A stretch of DNA of 64,000 nt from Oscillospiraceae bacterium (GCA_902760845.1 CACWHX010000001.1:30738-94737); one strand, 5' to 3'; shown: positions 23,713 through 32,567, numbered from the stretch's first letter. The notes: generated from the sequence alone by a model not told the origin. Made by a program: numbers and translations.

Positions 23713-24147
23713 ATGAAAGACGTTATCATCAAAATCGTCGCCTCGCAGACGGGCGACTCGCCGCAGGACCGTGACGAGCTTGCGGAGTTCACCACCGAGG
23801 GGCGCTACGCCTGCGACGGGGGAAGCGGCTCGATCTCCTACCAGGAGAGCGAGCTGACCGGCATGGAGGGCACGCGCACGACGATCCGCTTCACGCCGGA
23901 GCGCGCAGAGCTCTCGCGCGAGGGGACCGTCACGAGCCGCATGTATTTTGCGCCGGGAAAGCGCAACACATTCCTGTACGAAACGCCGTTCGGCACCGCG
24001 ACCGTGGGGCTGGAGACGCAGCGCTACCGCTCCACGCTCACGGAGACCGGCGGCGAGCTGGAAATCGGCTACGTCGTGGATTTTGACCACGCCTTCGTCG
24101 GCACGAACGCAATGCACATCACCATCACGGAACAGAGAGGACAATGA
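23713..24147 (+). CDS. DUF1934 (YwiB-type) beta-barrel protein
   Basis: A 144-residue protein of the DUF1934 family, a small calycin-like beta barrel of unknown ligand that is often encoded just before argS in Firmicutes. The alternating hydrophobic pattern is clear throughout, and ISYQESELTGMEGTRTTIRF and the end EIGYVVDFD match the family. AGGAG lies upstream of the ATG. It is separated from argS by three bases and is probably co-transcribed with it. Confidence 0.85.
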   Translation: MKDVIIKIVASQTGDSPQDRDELAEFTTEGRYACDGGSGSISYQESELTGMEGTRTTIRFTPERAELSREGTVTSRMYFAPGKRNTFLYETPFGTATVGLETQRYRSTLTETGGELEIGYVVDFDHAFVGTNAMHITITEQRGQ

Positions 24148-24150
24148 CAC

Positions 24151-25848
24151 ATGGCCAATCGCATCGAACAGGCAAAGCAGGCGCTGGACGCGCTGCTCTC
24201 AGAGGCATATGCCCGCGCGGCGGCGGCGGGCGCGCTCCCGGCGGGGGCGGAGATTCACGGCATCGTCGAGCAGCCGAAGGACGCCGCAAACGGCGATTTT
24301 GCCGCAAACCACGCCATGGCGTCGGCCAAGGCGCTGCGCCTGCCGCCGCGGAAGATCGCGGAGACGCTCGCGGAATATCTGCGGCTGGAGGGCACGTGGT
24401 TCTCCTCCGCCACGGTCGCGGGGCCGGGCTTTCTGAACGTTCGCCTCTCGCCGCGGTGGTATGCCGACGTGCTCGCCGCCGTGGAGGGCGAGGGTCCGGA
24501 CTTTGGCCACACGGATGACGGTCACGGCGAGCGCGTGATGATCGAGTTCGTCTCGGCCAATCCCACCGGGCCGATGACCATCGGCAACGCGCGCGGCGGC
24601 GTGCTGGGCGACGCGCTCGCGTCGGTGCTCGACCGCGCGGGCTACGACGTGTGGCGTGAGTTTTACGTGAACGACGCGGGCAATCAGGTGGAGCTGTTCG
24701 GCCAGAGCATCGAGGCGCGGTATCTGCAGCTCATCCAAGGCGAGGACGCGGTCGCGTTTCCCGACAATGGCTACCATGGCGACGATATTCGCGCGCTTGC
24801 GCAGCTGCTGTATGACCGCGACGGCGACCGCTGGGTGGACGCGCCCGCGGAGGAGCGCCGCGCGGCGTTCGTGGCGTTTGGCCTGCCGTATAACATCGCG
24901 CGGATGCAGCGCGATTTGGAGCGCTACCGCATCCGGTTTGACCAGTGGTTTCTGGAGAGCAGCCTGCACGAGAGCGGCTACGTCGCCGAGACGGTGCAGC
25001 TTCTGATCGACGCGGGGCTTACTTACGAAAAAGAGGGCGCGCTTTGGCTGAAAAACACCGACCTTGGCGCGGACAAGGACGAGGTGCTGCGCCGCGCGAA
25101 CGGATTTTACACCTACTACGCCGTGGACGTGGCGTATCACCGCAACAAGTTCATTGAGCGCGGGTTTGACCGCGTCATCGACGTCTGGGGCGCGGATCAT
25201 CACGGCCACGCCGTCCGCTTCGCCGCCACGATGAACGCCCCCGCGCTGGGGCTGGAGGGGCGCAAGCTCGATTTTCTCATCATGCAGATGGTGCGCCTCG
25301 TGCGCGGGGACGAGGTTGTGAAGGTCTCCAAGCGCACCGGCAAGGCGCTGACGCTTGCCGATCTCATGGACGAGATCGGTGTGGACGCCTGCCGCTTCTT
25401 CTTCAACGCCAAGCCCGAGACGCATCTGGAGTTCGATCTCGATCTCGCCGTGCGCGAGGACAGCGAGAACCCCGTGTATTACGTCCAGTACGCGCACGCG
25501 CGCATCTGCACGCTCATCGCGGCGCTGGCCGAGACGGGCCATGCCGTGCCCGCCGCGGCGGATGTGGATGTGTCCGTGCTCACGACGGAGCAGGAGCGCG
25601 CGCTGCTCAAGCAGCTCGCCGCGCTGCCGGAGGAAGTGCGCCTTGCCGCGCGGGATTACGATCCCAGCCGCATCAACCGCTACGCCATCGAGCTTGCCGG
25701 CTGCTTCCATCGCTTCTATTCCGCCTGCCGCATCAAAGGCGTGGAGGAGTCTGTCCTGCGCGCGCGGCTGAAGCTCGCCGACGCAACGCGCCAGGCGCTC
25801 CAAAACGCCCTCGCCATCATCGGCGTCACCGCACCGGAAAAAATGTAA
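24151..25848 (+). CDS. argS: Arginyl-tRNA synthetase
   Basis: Class I synthetase of 565 residues that charges tRNA-Arg. It has an N-terminal Arg-tRNA-synthetase domain (about 1-110) and the HIGH-like motif SANPTGPMTIGNARGGVLGD (about 133-152). A catalytic insert follows, with DVWGADHHGH and the KMSKS-equivalent KVSKRTG, plus the helical anticodon-binding DALR domain (about 450-565). ArgRS of this type commonly lacks a canonical KMSKS. Its start follows the DUF1934 stop by three bases with AGAGAGGAC as ribosome site. Confidence 0.96.
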   Translation: MANRIEQAKQALDALLSEAYARAAAAGALPAGAEIHGIVEQPKDAANGDFAANHAMASAKALRLPPRKIAETLAEYLRLEGTWFSSATVAGPGFLNVRLSPRWYADVLAAVEGEGPDFGHTDDGHGERVMIEFVSANPTGPMTIGNARGGVLGDALASVLDRAGYDVWREFYVNDAGNQVELFGQSIEARYLQLIQGEDAVAFPDNGYHGDDIRALAQLLYDRDGDRWVDAPAEERRAAFVAFGLPYNIARMQRDLERYRIRFDQWFLESSLHESGYVAETVQLLIDAGLTYEKEGALWLKNTDLGADKDEVLRRANGFYTYYAVDVAYHRNKFIERGFDRVIDVWGADHHGHAVRFAATMNAPALGLEGRKLDFLIMQMVRLVRGDEVVKVSKRTGKALTLADLMDEIGVDACRFFFNAKPETHLEFDLDLAVREDSENPVYYVQYAHARICTLIAALAETGHAVPAAADVDVSVLTTEQERALLKQLAALPEEVRLAARDYDPSRINRYAIELAGCFHRFYSACRIKGVEESVLRARLKLADATRQALQNALAIIGVTAPEKM

Positions 25849-25853
25849 CGCAA

Positions 25854-25882
25854 ACCGCCCAAGACAGTTTGTCTCGGGCGGT
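25854..25882 (+). terminator. Hairpin after argS
   Basis: An 11-bp stem with one mismatch (25854-25865 with 25871-25882) five bases after the argS stop. No T-run follows, so it may be an RNA-stabilising hairpin backed by the terminator at 25971. Confidence 0.5.
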
Positions 25883-25970
25883 ACTCCATCCCTTGCCCTC
25901 CTTCGCCACGCGCGCGGCAAGCCCTGTGCGCTTCCAGGCGCGAATTCTGCAAGGCTTTTGGAGCAAACTA

Positions 25971-26006
25971 AATGAGAGCCGCTGTAAAGCGACTCTCATT
26001 TCTTCT
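25971..26006. terminator. Shared terminator between argS and the SLH gene
   Basis: A stem AATGAGAG/CTCTCATT plus CGCT/AGCG around one mismatch and a GTAA loop (25971-25983 with 25988-26000). It is followed on the plus strand by TCTTCT and lies between two convergent genes. Confidence 0.7.
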
Positions 26007-26018
26007 GATGATCTTCGG

Positions 26019-28421
26019 TTATGCCAAATCCCGATACAGGAACGTGACGATCTGTGCACGTGTGCAGGTCTCGTTCGGGCTGAACGTCGTCGCGCTCGTG
26101 CCGTTTGTGACGTTCCCCGCCACGGCCCAGAAAACCGCATCTGTGTAGTATTGACCCGCCGGGACGTCACTAAACGGGTTCGTGCCGCCTGCCGCCGGCT
26201 TGCCCGCCGCGCGGTGCAGGAATGTCACGACCTGGCCGCGCGTGCAGCCCTGCTCCGGCGAGAAGGTCGTTGCACTCGTGCCGTTCGTGATGCCCTGCTC
26301 CACAGCCCAGAGAACCGCTTTGTAATAATACGCGCTACTCTTCACATCCGTGAACGGATTGCTGCTGCTTCCCGGCTCCGGGCTGCCCTTGGCGCGCCAC
26401 AGGAACGTGACCGCCTGCGCCCGCGTGCACGTCGCACCCGGGCTGAACGTCGTTGCCGATGTGCCATTGGTCACCTGATTTGTTACCGCCCAATCAACGC
26501 TCTCGTGATAATACTGACTGATATCCACATCGGTAAACGCCTTGGATGGGCAGCTATCACCACCATCACATGCTGTCTCCGGGTCTGAAGCCAGAATCTC
26601 ATACTTGCCAGAATCACCGATGCCAATATAGTGGATCACGGACTTCGTGGCGTTCCAGATTGCAAAATCGTATTCAGAGACTGTTTTGGTGCTGGAATTG
26701 TTAAATTGCACCATATAGTTCTGGTCGCCCTTCTCGGCTGCAGGAATCAGCGCCTGAACAAGCTGTCTCGATTCATTGGCTTTCTCCTTGGCCGCCTTCA
26801 TTTCGCTGCTATCGCCCGCGGCGACCGCGAAAGTGGCAGTATCAGCGTTATTCCCGATATCTGAGATAAAGAGGTCCATCTTGTCGGCATACGACTTCAG
26901 GTTGCCATCCGCGTGGGCAACCTCCAGCGTGCTTCGAAACAGCGCGAGATCCTGGCTGTCCTCGCCCACGTTCTGGAACAGGCTGCTTGCATAGCCCGAC
27001 ATGCAAATATCCGGATTGTAGAAGACAAACAACTCCGCCGCGATGGACGGGTCGAGCACCTCGACGCCAATCGCGTTATAGAGCGCGACATTTTCTGGGG
27101 AGTCCGCCGTGTAGTTTCCGGGGTGGCCTTTGTAGAAATACGCATATTCATCGCCATAGTAGGCAGTGACGAATTTAGTGTAGTCCATAACCGGATAGGT
27201 AACCTCAAGCGGCTGGCTTGTGCCAATCAGCATCATGAGCTTTTTCCCGTTGTTCCGTGCCGTCTGGAAGCCAGAATCGTCAAAGTTGTAAAGGCTCTTG
27301 AACGCATCGTCATTCCCCGCCTTCTGGACGTTCGCGAGCAGGGAATTGATGTAGTGGTTCGTAATCCGCGGATCGGCCAGCACCTTCGCCTGAAAATCCG
27401 TATCTTGGATGCCGAACGTGTCCGCGGCCTTGCGAACGACCCACCATCTCGAGTTTTTCTCAACATCCAAAATCGCGTAGTTATAGATTCTGAGACTGCC
27501 GGACGGGAGCGCCGAATTCGAAGTGTAGTCGGTTACGGTGCCGTCAAACACACCCTGGCGAAACGCCTCATACTCCTTTACCAGCTGCGCATGTCTGGCA
27601 GACGCATCCGCAATCCCGTCATACGCCTGCTTAAACGTGCTGTAGGAAGCAGAGCCGTCCGTTACCATCGTGACCGTATACTGCTCCTCCGGAACCCTGT
27701 TTTCATATACAAGCTTCGGGAAGCTGTACATGCCATAGTCGTTGATGTAAAAATGAAATTTCGCGTTCGGATTGATCTCCAGAAGTTCCTTGACATACTG
27801 CTTCATCCGGCCCATCTTGAACTCAACCCAATCCGTTTCGGAATTGTTTTCCTCCTGCGTCAGGAGCGGATTTCTATACATATTTTCAGGGAGCTTATCC
27901 CAGTTATATTGTTTATAACGATTCAGGGATACGATCGTCGGAATGCCCGCGTTGAATTCATCGGGGCTTGTGTTGCCGAAAAATACAAGACTGTCAATCA
28001 GAACGTCTGTCGTCGCACCGCCGCAGACGATGTTGAATTCCTCTGCAACGACCGGCAGATAAACCATGCTCCGCTGCGCAACGGCGCCGTTTTTCAGAAA
28101 CTCTGATGTAATCTCCCATTTCCCGAAATACGGCAGCTCAATCTCAAACGAATGCGTGTCCGGGTCAACTTCGCTGATTGCCTTCTGGAACGTCGCGGTC
28201 TCCGTTGCGTTTCCTTCATAATACATGGCGGCCGTGATCTTGACCGTATCCGGCGCGTTGCTGTCTCCGCTCAGATCCGGAAGCGTGACCGTAACAGTTC
28301 GGTCGTTGATGTTCTTCTGATCGTAGGAAACCGAAATCGTTCCTGCTGCCAGCGCGCTCACGGGCAGCAGCGTAAGCAGCATGCACAGCAAGAGCGACCA
28401 GGTTAAGATGCGTTTTTTCAT
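26019..28421 (-). CDS. Secreted SLH-anchored protein with a GT80 sialyltransferase-like core
   Basis: An 800-residue exported protein. The signal peptide is residues 1-26 (basic MKKR, hydrophobic core, cleavage near ALAA). A beta-rich domain follows (about 27-125), then a core of about 450 residues, then three SLH repeats (about 626-675, 687-736, 747-796), each with NGTSATTFSP, which bind cell-wall polymers. In the core, FHFYINDYGMYSFPKLVY, the TDGS at 254-257, YFYKGHPG (H433) and SGYASSLF (475-482) occur in the same order as the DDG, KGHP and ASSL motifs I remember from GT80 sialyltransferases such as Pasteurella PmST1. The first Asp of DDG is Thr here. Activity outside the cell would need a donor there, so a binding role is also possible. 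A good promoter is at 28458; start chosen by signal peptide and GAGAGGGA. Confidence 0.7.
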   Translation of the reverse strand: MKKRILTWSLLLCMLLTLLPVSALAAGTISVSYDQKNINDRTVTVTLPDLSGDSNAPDTVKITAAMYYEGNATETATFQKAISEVDPDTHSFEIELPYFGKWEITSEFLKNGAVAQRSMVYLPVVAEEFNIVCGGATTDVLIDSLVFFGNTSPDEFNAGIPTIVSLNRYKQYNWDKLPENMYRNPLLTQEENNSETDWVEFKMGRMKQYVKELLEINPNAKFHFYINDYGMYSFPKLVYENRVPEEQYTVTMVTDGSASYSTFKQAYDGIADASARHAQLVKEYEAFRQGVFDGTVTDYTSNSALPSGSLRIYNYAILDVEKNSRWWVVRKAADTFGIQDTDFQAKVLADPRITNHYINSLLANVQKAGNDDAFKSLYNFDDSGFQTARNNGKKLMMLIGTSQPLEVTYPVMDYTKFVTAYYGDEYAYFYKGHPGNYTADSPENVALYNAIGVEVLDPSIAAELFVFYNPDICMSGYASSLFQNVGEDSQDLALFRSTLEVAHADGNLKSYADKMDLFISDIGNNADTATFAVAAGDSSEMKAAKEKANESRQLVQALIPAAEKGDQNYMVQFNNSSTKTVSEYDFAIWNATKSVIHYIGIGDSGKYEILASDPETACDGGDSCPSKAFTDVDISQYYHESVDWAVTNQVTNGTSATTFSPGATCTRAQAVTFLWRAKGSPEPGSSSNPFTDVKSSAYYYKAVLWAVEQGITNGTSATTFSPEQGCTRGQVVTFLHRAAGKPAAGGTNPFSDVPAGQYYTDAVFWAVAGNVTNGTSATTFSPNETCTRAQIVTFLYRDLA

Positions 28422-28457
28422 AACAGTCCCTCTCTCTTCAAAAATACGGGTGATCCC

Positions 28458-28486
28458 ATGATACACGATCATTCCGTTTTTTGCAA
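28458..28486 (-). promoter_or_regulatory. Promoter of the SLH protein gene
   Basis: Minus strand: TTGCAA (28481-28486), a 17-base spacer and TATCAT (28458-28463), about 37 bases upstream of the start. Confidence 0.7.
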
Positions 28487-28544
28487 GCCCTTTCTGCATC
28501 TTGCTATATTTTCCTGCGGCTCTGCTTATAACCCATTTACACAT

Positions 28545-28579
28545 TTCGGGCCAGCCAAGCGGCTGGCCCGAATTTTTTT
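28545..28579. terminator. Strong hairpin after the symporter gene; T-run on the plus strand
   Basis: A perfect 12-bp stem with loop AAGC (28545-28556 with 28561-28572) and seven Ts on the plus strand. The gene it follows is on the minus strand, where the run appears as As before the stem. It is probably the symporter's 3' end signal, but the T-run sits on the other side. Confidence 0.5.
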
Positions 28580-30026
28580 ATTCTTCGCTTTTCTTTGGTT
28601 CCAGGAATTCTGACGGGGTCTTTCGATATGTCGCGAGACTGACGCACACCAGCGCGATGGCGCAGGCGATGGCGCCGGGCACCGTTGCGCCGAGGCCGAA
28701 CGGCACGCCGATCAGCTTCCAGCCGACGCACACGACGAAGCCCGCGAGCATCCCGGCAATGACGCCCTGCTTCGTGGCCTTTTTCCAATACAGCGCCGCA
28801 AAGCACGGCAGCCCCGCCGCCGCGGCATAAAAGCTCCAGGCAAACATCAGGATATCATAGGCGTTTTTGATATAAAGCGCGATCACCAGCGCCGCCAGCG
28901 GCAGGATGATCGAGAACACGCGCGAGAGCCGAATCTCCTTCCGGTCGGCCATTTTGGGGTTGATCGTCTTACCAATGTCATGCACGCAGGTCTGCACCGA
29001 GACAAGCAGATAGCTGTCCGCCGTGGACATGATGACAGACAGCAGCCCCGCCAGCGCAAGGCCCGTCAGCCCGATGGGCAGCACCTTGATCGCGAGCGCG
29101 GGGACGACCGCGTCCGTGGAGCCGTACTGCTCCAGCACCTCCTCGCCGATGATCTGGTGCGCCACGATGCCCATGAAATAGACAAGCAGGATCGTGACGC
29201 CGTACACCGTCGTGCCGAGGAACATGCCCTTTTTCGCGGACTTGCGGTCGCGCGCGGCGAAGGCACGCTGCCACATCTCCGCCCCCGCCATGGTAAAGAC
29301 GAGGTATGTCACGATATCGCCCGCAATGCTGCCGTTGATATAGGGCTTCACCAGCGTGGGGTCCAGATTCGCCGTGAAGTTCGACCAGCCGCCGACGCTG
29401 TGCAGCGACGTTACGGGAATGAGAATATACACAAAAATCAGCAGCATATAAAACTGAAACACATCCGTATACACGACGCCGAAGAGGCCGGACGTCGCGG
29501 TATAGACCATGAACACGATGCACGCAATGAGCGCGCCGAGCTCGTAGGAAATGCCCGCGCTGCCGCCGACCATCTTGAGGATCGTCGCCGTCGCCGTGAC
29601 CTGGGAGGCAACCGTACCCATCATGGTGAAGGCGATCATCGCCGCCAGAATGAGCTTGGCCGTCTTTCCGAACCGGCGCTCAAACAGCTCCGGAATGGAG
29701 GTGATGTCATACTGCGTTCCAATATCCGAGATCCTGCCTGAAATGCCGGAAAATACGAACATCCCAATGAGATAGGGCAGCGCCGTCATCACGGCCATGA
29801 AGCCGCCCGAATAGGCCTTCCCCGCGCGGCCCATCAGACCGCTGCCGCCGATGATCGTGGCGCAGACGGTGGCCATCAGCACCAGCGGGCCGAATGACCG
29901 TCCCGCGACATAATAATCGCCTGTGTTTTTGATCCGCTTGACGAAATGCACGCCAATATAGATCATCGCAACCAGATACACGCCCACAATGGCGAGGTCG
30001 ATCGCGTTGAGCACACTGTGATCCAT
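28578..30026 (-). CDS. Sodium:solute symporter family transporter
   Basis: SSS-family membrane protein of 482 residues with about 13 hydrophobic helices. Typical family marks are FVKRIKNTGDYYVAGRSFGP near the first loop, CATIIGGSGLMGRAGKAY in helix 2, and SVIMSTADSYLLVSVQT in helix 8 (sodium-site serines). The substrate cannot be told; relatives move proline, pantothenate, sugars or organic acids. GGAGGAGCG precedes the ATG. It is flanked by terminators on both sides and appears monocistronic. Confidence 0.88.
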   Translation of the reverse strand: MDHSVLNAIDLAIVGVYLVAMIYIGVHFVKRIKNTGDYYVAGRSFGPLVLMATVCATIIGGSGLMGRAGKAYSGGFMAVMTALPYLIGMFVFSGISGRISDIGTQYDITSIPELFERRFGKTAKLILAAMIAFTMMGTVASQVTATATILKMVGGSAGISYELGALIACIVFMVYTATSGLFGVVYTDVFQFYMLLIFVYILIPVTSLHSVGGWSNFTANLDPTLVKPYINGSIAGDIVTYLVFTMAGAEMWQRAFAARDRKSAKKGMFLGTTVYGVTILLVYFMGIVAHQIIGEEVLEQYGSTDAVVPALAIKVLPIGLTGLALAGLLSVIMSTADSYLLVSVQTCVHDIGKTINPKMADRKEIRLSRVFSIILPLAALVIALYIKNAYDILMFAWSFYAAAAGLPCFAALYWKKATKQGVIAGMLAGFVVCVGWKLIGVPFGLGATVPGAIACAIALVCVSLATYRKTPSEFLEPKKSEE

Positions 30027-30099
30027 ATCGCTCCTCCTTTATTGATTTAATATATAATATGTATGTCCATTTTATCCTGCATTCAGAATTCTGTCAACA

Positions 30100-30140
30100 G
30101 CAGAAATCCCTTCAAGCATGCGGCTTGAAGGGATTTTGGG
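30100..30140. terminator. Bidirectional terminator between the PhzF and symporter genes
   Basis: A perfect 14-bp stem AAATCCCTTCAAGC (30104-30117 with 30123-30136, 5-base loop), A-rich on one foot and T-rich on the other. Confidence 0.65.
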
Positions 30141-30240
30141 CCTGCAAAACGATTCGCCGTGTCCGCCGGCGGAGGACAGGCGGGGCGCGATTCTCGCCGC
30201 GCGCCGCGCGCGCCGCCGGGCTATTGGGGGACAAACGGAC

Positions 30241-30287
30241 CGGACCGGGGCGCGGGGAAACGCGCCTCGGTCCGGCTTCTCTTTTTT
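30241..30287. terminator. GC-rich hairpin after the PhzF gene; T-run on the plus strand
   Basis: A 14-bp stem with one G-T pair (30241-30254 with 30261-30274) directly after the minus-strand PhzF gene. The run CTTTTTT lies on the plus strand, as at 2321 and 28545. Confidence 0.5.
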
Positions 30288-30293
30288 CGGCGC

Positions 30294-31070
30294 TCAGCCG
30301 ATGTGGATCTCCGCCTCGGAGAACAGCGCCGCCTTGCCGCTGAGCGTGACGCGCCCGTCGTGCAGGCGGCCGTTGATCTCGCCGCCGCGGCGGGACGCCT
30401 GGTAGCCCCGGACGGTGTCCGTGCCGAGCACCCGCGCCCAATAAGGGAAAATGTGGCAGTGTCCGGAGCCGCAGACCGGGTCCTCCGGCACACGCAGCTT
30501 CGGCGCGTATGAGCGCGAGACGCAGTCATAGTCTCTGCCGCGCGCGGTGGTGTGCACGAGCAGTCCGTCCAGTTCCAACAGCTTCGCCTGGTCGGGGTCC
30601 CTGCCGCGCACATCATCCTCCGACGCCATGACGCACAGCAGGTCGCGCCCCAGATACGCCTCCACCGGCCGCGCGCCGAGGGCCGCCTCCATCGCGTCCG
30701 TCACCGGCACCGGCTCCAAATCGTAGGCCGGGAAATCCAGCTCGAACAGCGCCCCGTTTTTCGTCACCGTGAGCAGGCCGCTCAGCGTCTCGAACGCCAC
30801 CTCCGTCAGTTCCGGGCGCACAAAGCGCGTGATGACATACGCCGTGCCGAGCGTGGCGTGCCCGCAGAGATCAATCTCGCCGCCGGGCGTGAACCACCGC
30901 AGATGATAGTGGTCGCCCTTCGGCACGACGAACGCCGTCTCGGAGAGATTGTTCTCAATGGTGATCTTCTGCATCAACTCCTCCGGGGGCCATGTGTCCA
31001 TCACGCACACTGCGGCGGGGTTGCCGGCAAATACCTTGTCCGTAAACGCATCCACAACATATTGCTTCAT
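30294..31070 (-). CDS. PhzF-family isomerase/epimerase-like enzyme
   Basis: A 258-residue member of the PhzF/diaminopimelate-epimerase fold. The N-terminal half starts MKQYVVDAFTDKVFAGNPAAVC, with the probable catalytic acid Glu44 in NNLSETAFV. GGEIDLCGHATLGTAYV and, in the second half, DPVCGSGHCHIFPYW match the two related halves of the fold. PhzF itself works in phenazine synthesis, but most relatives have unknown substrates and no phenazine genes are nearby. Its promoter carries repeats also found at the neighbouring MocR gene, which suggests control by that regulator and perhaps a link to amino acid or vitamin B6 metabolism. Confidence 0.88.
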   Translation of the reverse strand: MKQYVVDAFTDKVFAGNPAAVCVMDTWPPEELMQKITIENNLSETAFVVPKGDHYHLRWFTPGGEIDLCGHATLGTAYVITRFVRPELTEVAFETLSGLLTVTKNGALFELDFPAYDLEPVPVTDAMEAALGARPVEAYLGRDLLCVMASEDDVRGRDPDQAKLLELDGLLVHTTARGRDYDCVSRSYAPKLRVPEDPVCGSGHCHIFPYWARVLGTDTVRGYQASRRGGEINGRLHDGRVTLSGKAALFSEAEIHIG

Positions 31071-31118
31071 GATTGGTCCCTCCTGTCCTGTGTTCCAGTT
31101 CGGCTTCCTTCTGCGTCC

Positions 31119-31171
31119 AGCATAGCACAGCGCCGGGCATCACACAATCACTTTATTGTATGGCACACAAT
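31119..31171 (-). promoter_or_regulatory. phzF-like gene promoter with MocR-type direct repeats
   Basis: Minus strand: TTGTGT (31142-31147), a 17-base spacer and TATGCT (31119-31124). The octamer ATTGTGTG occurs twice in direct orientation (31141-31148 and 31164-31171), 23 bases apart; the nearer one overlaps the -35 box. The same octamer lies at the MocR gene promoter. Confidence 0.65.
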
Positions 31172-31176
31172 TTTCT

Positions 31177-32556
31177 TCACTCCGCGAGCAGCTCCGCCAG
31201 GATGCGCACGCCGCGCTCCAGCGTCTTCGGATCGTGCGGCGCACAGATGGACAGCCGCGCCGCGCGCAGCGGGACGGTCTTCCCCACGGCGAAGCGCCCG
31301 GCCGCATAGACCTGCACGCCGCGCTCCAGCGCGAGGCGCTCAAACGCCTCCCCCGTCAGATGTTCCGGCAGCAGGAGCCAGCGGAAAATGTCCGTTCCCC
31401 CGCCGCGGCACCGCGCCTCCGACAGATGGCGCGACACAATCGCATTGCGCGCGGCGGTACGGCGGCGGTGCTCGGCGGCAATCTCCTCGAACCGCCCGGA
31501 ACCGACGATGCGCGCCGCGATTTCCGCCATGAGCGGCGCGACGGTGACGTTCAGGCTGTACAGCGCGTCCGAAATCGCCGCGTCATAGTCCGGCGGCGCG
31601 GCCAGATACGCCATGCGCAGACCCGGCGAAATGGCCTTGGAGAGGCTGATGAAATAGATGCTGCGCGCGGGAATCCGGTCCGCGATGGCGCGCTCCCCGG
31701 CGGCCAGGAGCTGATAGGTCCCGTCCTCCACGACGAGGCAGCCGTAGGTCTCCGCGATGCGCGCGAGGGCGTCCCGCCGCGCAGCCGGCATGGTGATCGT
31801 CGTGGGATTGTGGCAGGCGGGAATGCAGTAGATGCCCGCGATGGGTTCATTCCTGCAGGCGGCCTCCAGCGCCACGGGATCCATGCCCGCGTCGTCCATC
31901 GAAACGGGCACGAGTCGGATGCCCAGCATGGCCGCCGCCGTCTTGACGCCGGGATACGTGTGGTCGTCCACGGCAATCCTGTCCCCACGGCGAAAGCACG
32001 CGGCCAAAACCGCCGTAAGCGCGTTCTGCCCGCCGGGCGCCGGCAGGATCTGCTCCGGGCGCGCGTCGAAGCCGCAGCGGCAAAACAGCAGGCGCGCCGC
32101 GTCGCGCTGCCAGTCGTCCCGCCGCAGCGCGCGATAGCTGAAAAGCTCCTCCGCGTCCGGTTCGGCGAGGATGGTGCGCGCCATCTCCAGCAGCGCCGCG
32201 TTGCCGGACGGCTCCGGCACGGTCGCGCCCAGGTCCGCCGTGAGGCCGCCGTGCGCGACGGAAATCAGCCGGCCGTTTGTGAGCGCGTCATAGGACACGA
32301 AGGTGCCGCTGCCCACCGTGGCGGACAGCAGGCCCTTCAGCTCGCACTGCTTGAACGCCTTGGACACGGTGCTCACGTTCACGTCCAGAAAATCCGCCAG
32401 CTCCCGCTGCGGCGGCAGTCTTGTGCCGGGCCGCAGCGCGCCGCCGCGGATATCCGCCTCCAGCCGCGCCGCCAGCGTCCGATACAGCGCGCGGCCGCTT
32501 CGGTCGAGCGTCGGACGCCATGTCATCGGATAGTCGTCGAAGGAATTGATCGGCAT
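31177..32556 (-). CDS. MocR-family (GntR-aminotransferase) transcriptional regulator
   Basis: A 459-residue regulator. It has an N-terminal GntR winged helix (about 1-75: ALYRTLAARLEADIRGGALRPG, LPPQRELADFLDVNVSTVSKAF) joined to a class I aminotransferase-like domain that binds PLP. SLSKAISPGLRMAYLA contains the PLP-binding lysine, and CHNPTT and VVEDGTYQLL the other cofactor contacts. MocR proteins such as PdxR and GabR sense PLP or its amino acid adducts. The start at 32556 follows a GGGGTGAG site; upstream ATGs lie in the promoter. A CACAAT/ATTGTG dyad overlaps its own -10 box, which suggests autorepression. Confidence 0.9.
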   Translation of the reverse strand: MPINSFDDYPMTWRPTLDRSGRALYRTLAARLEADIRGGALRPGTRLPPQRELADFLDVNVSTVSKAFKQCELKGLLSATVGSGTFVSYDALTNGRLISVAHGGLTADLGATVPEPSGNAALLEMARTILAEPDAEELFSYRALRRDDWQRDAARLLFCRCGFDARPEQILPAPGGQNALTAVLAACFRRGDRIAVDDHTYPGVKTAAAMLGIRLVPVSMDDAGMDPVALEAACRNEPIAGIYCIPACHNPTTITMPAARRDALARIAETYGCLVVEDGTYQLLAAGERAIADRIPARSIYFISLSKAISPGLRMAYLAAPPDYDAAISDALYSLNVTVAPLMAEIAARIVGSGRFEEIAAEHRRRTAARNAIVSRHLSEARCRGGGTDIFRWLLLPEHLTGEAFERLALERGVQVYAAGRFAVGKTVPLRAARLSICAPHDPKTLERGVRILAELLAE

Positions 32557-32567
32557 AGTTCTCACCC

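Noticed and set aside
24199..25920. A 573-codon minus-strand frame over argS
   Set aside because: Shadow of argS; His/Arg/Ala-rich nonsense translation with no family resemblance.
30294..31070. Phenazine biosynthesis locus
   Set aside because: Only a PhzF-family gene is present; no other phz genes are in the window, and most PhzF relatives have other roles.
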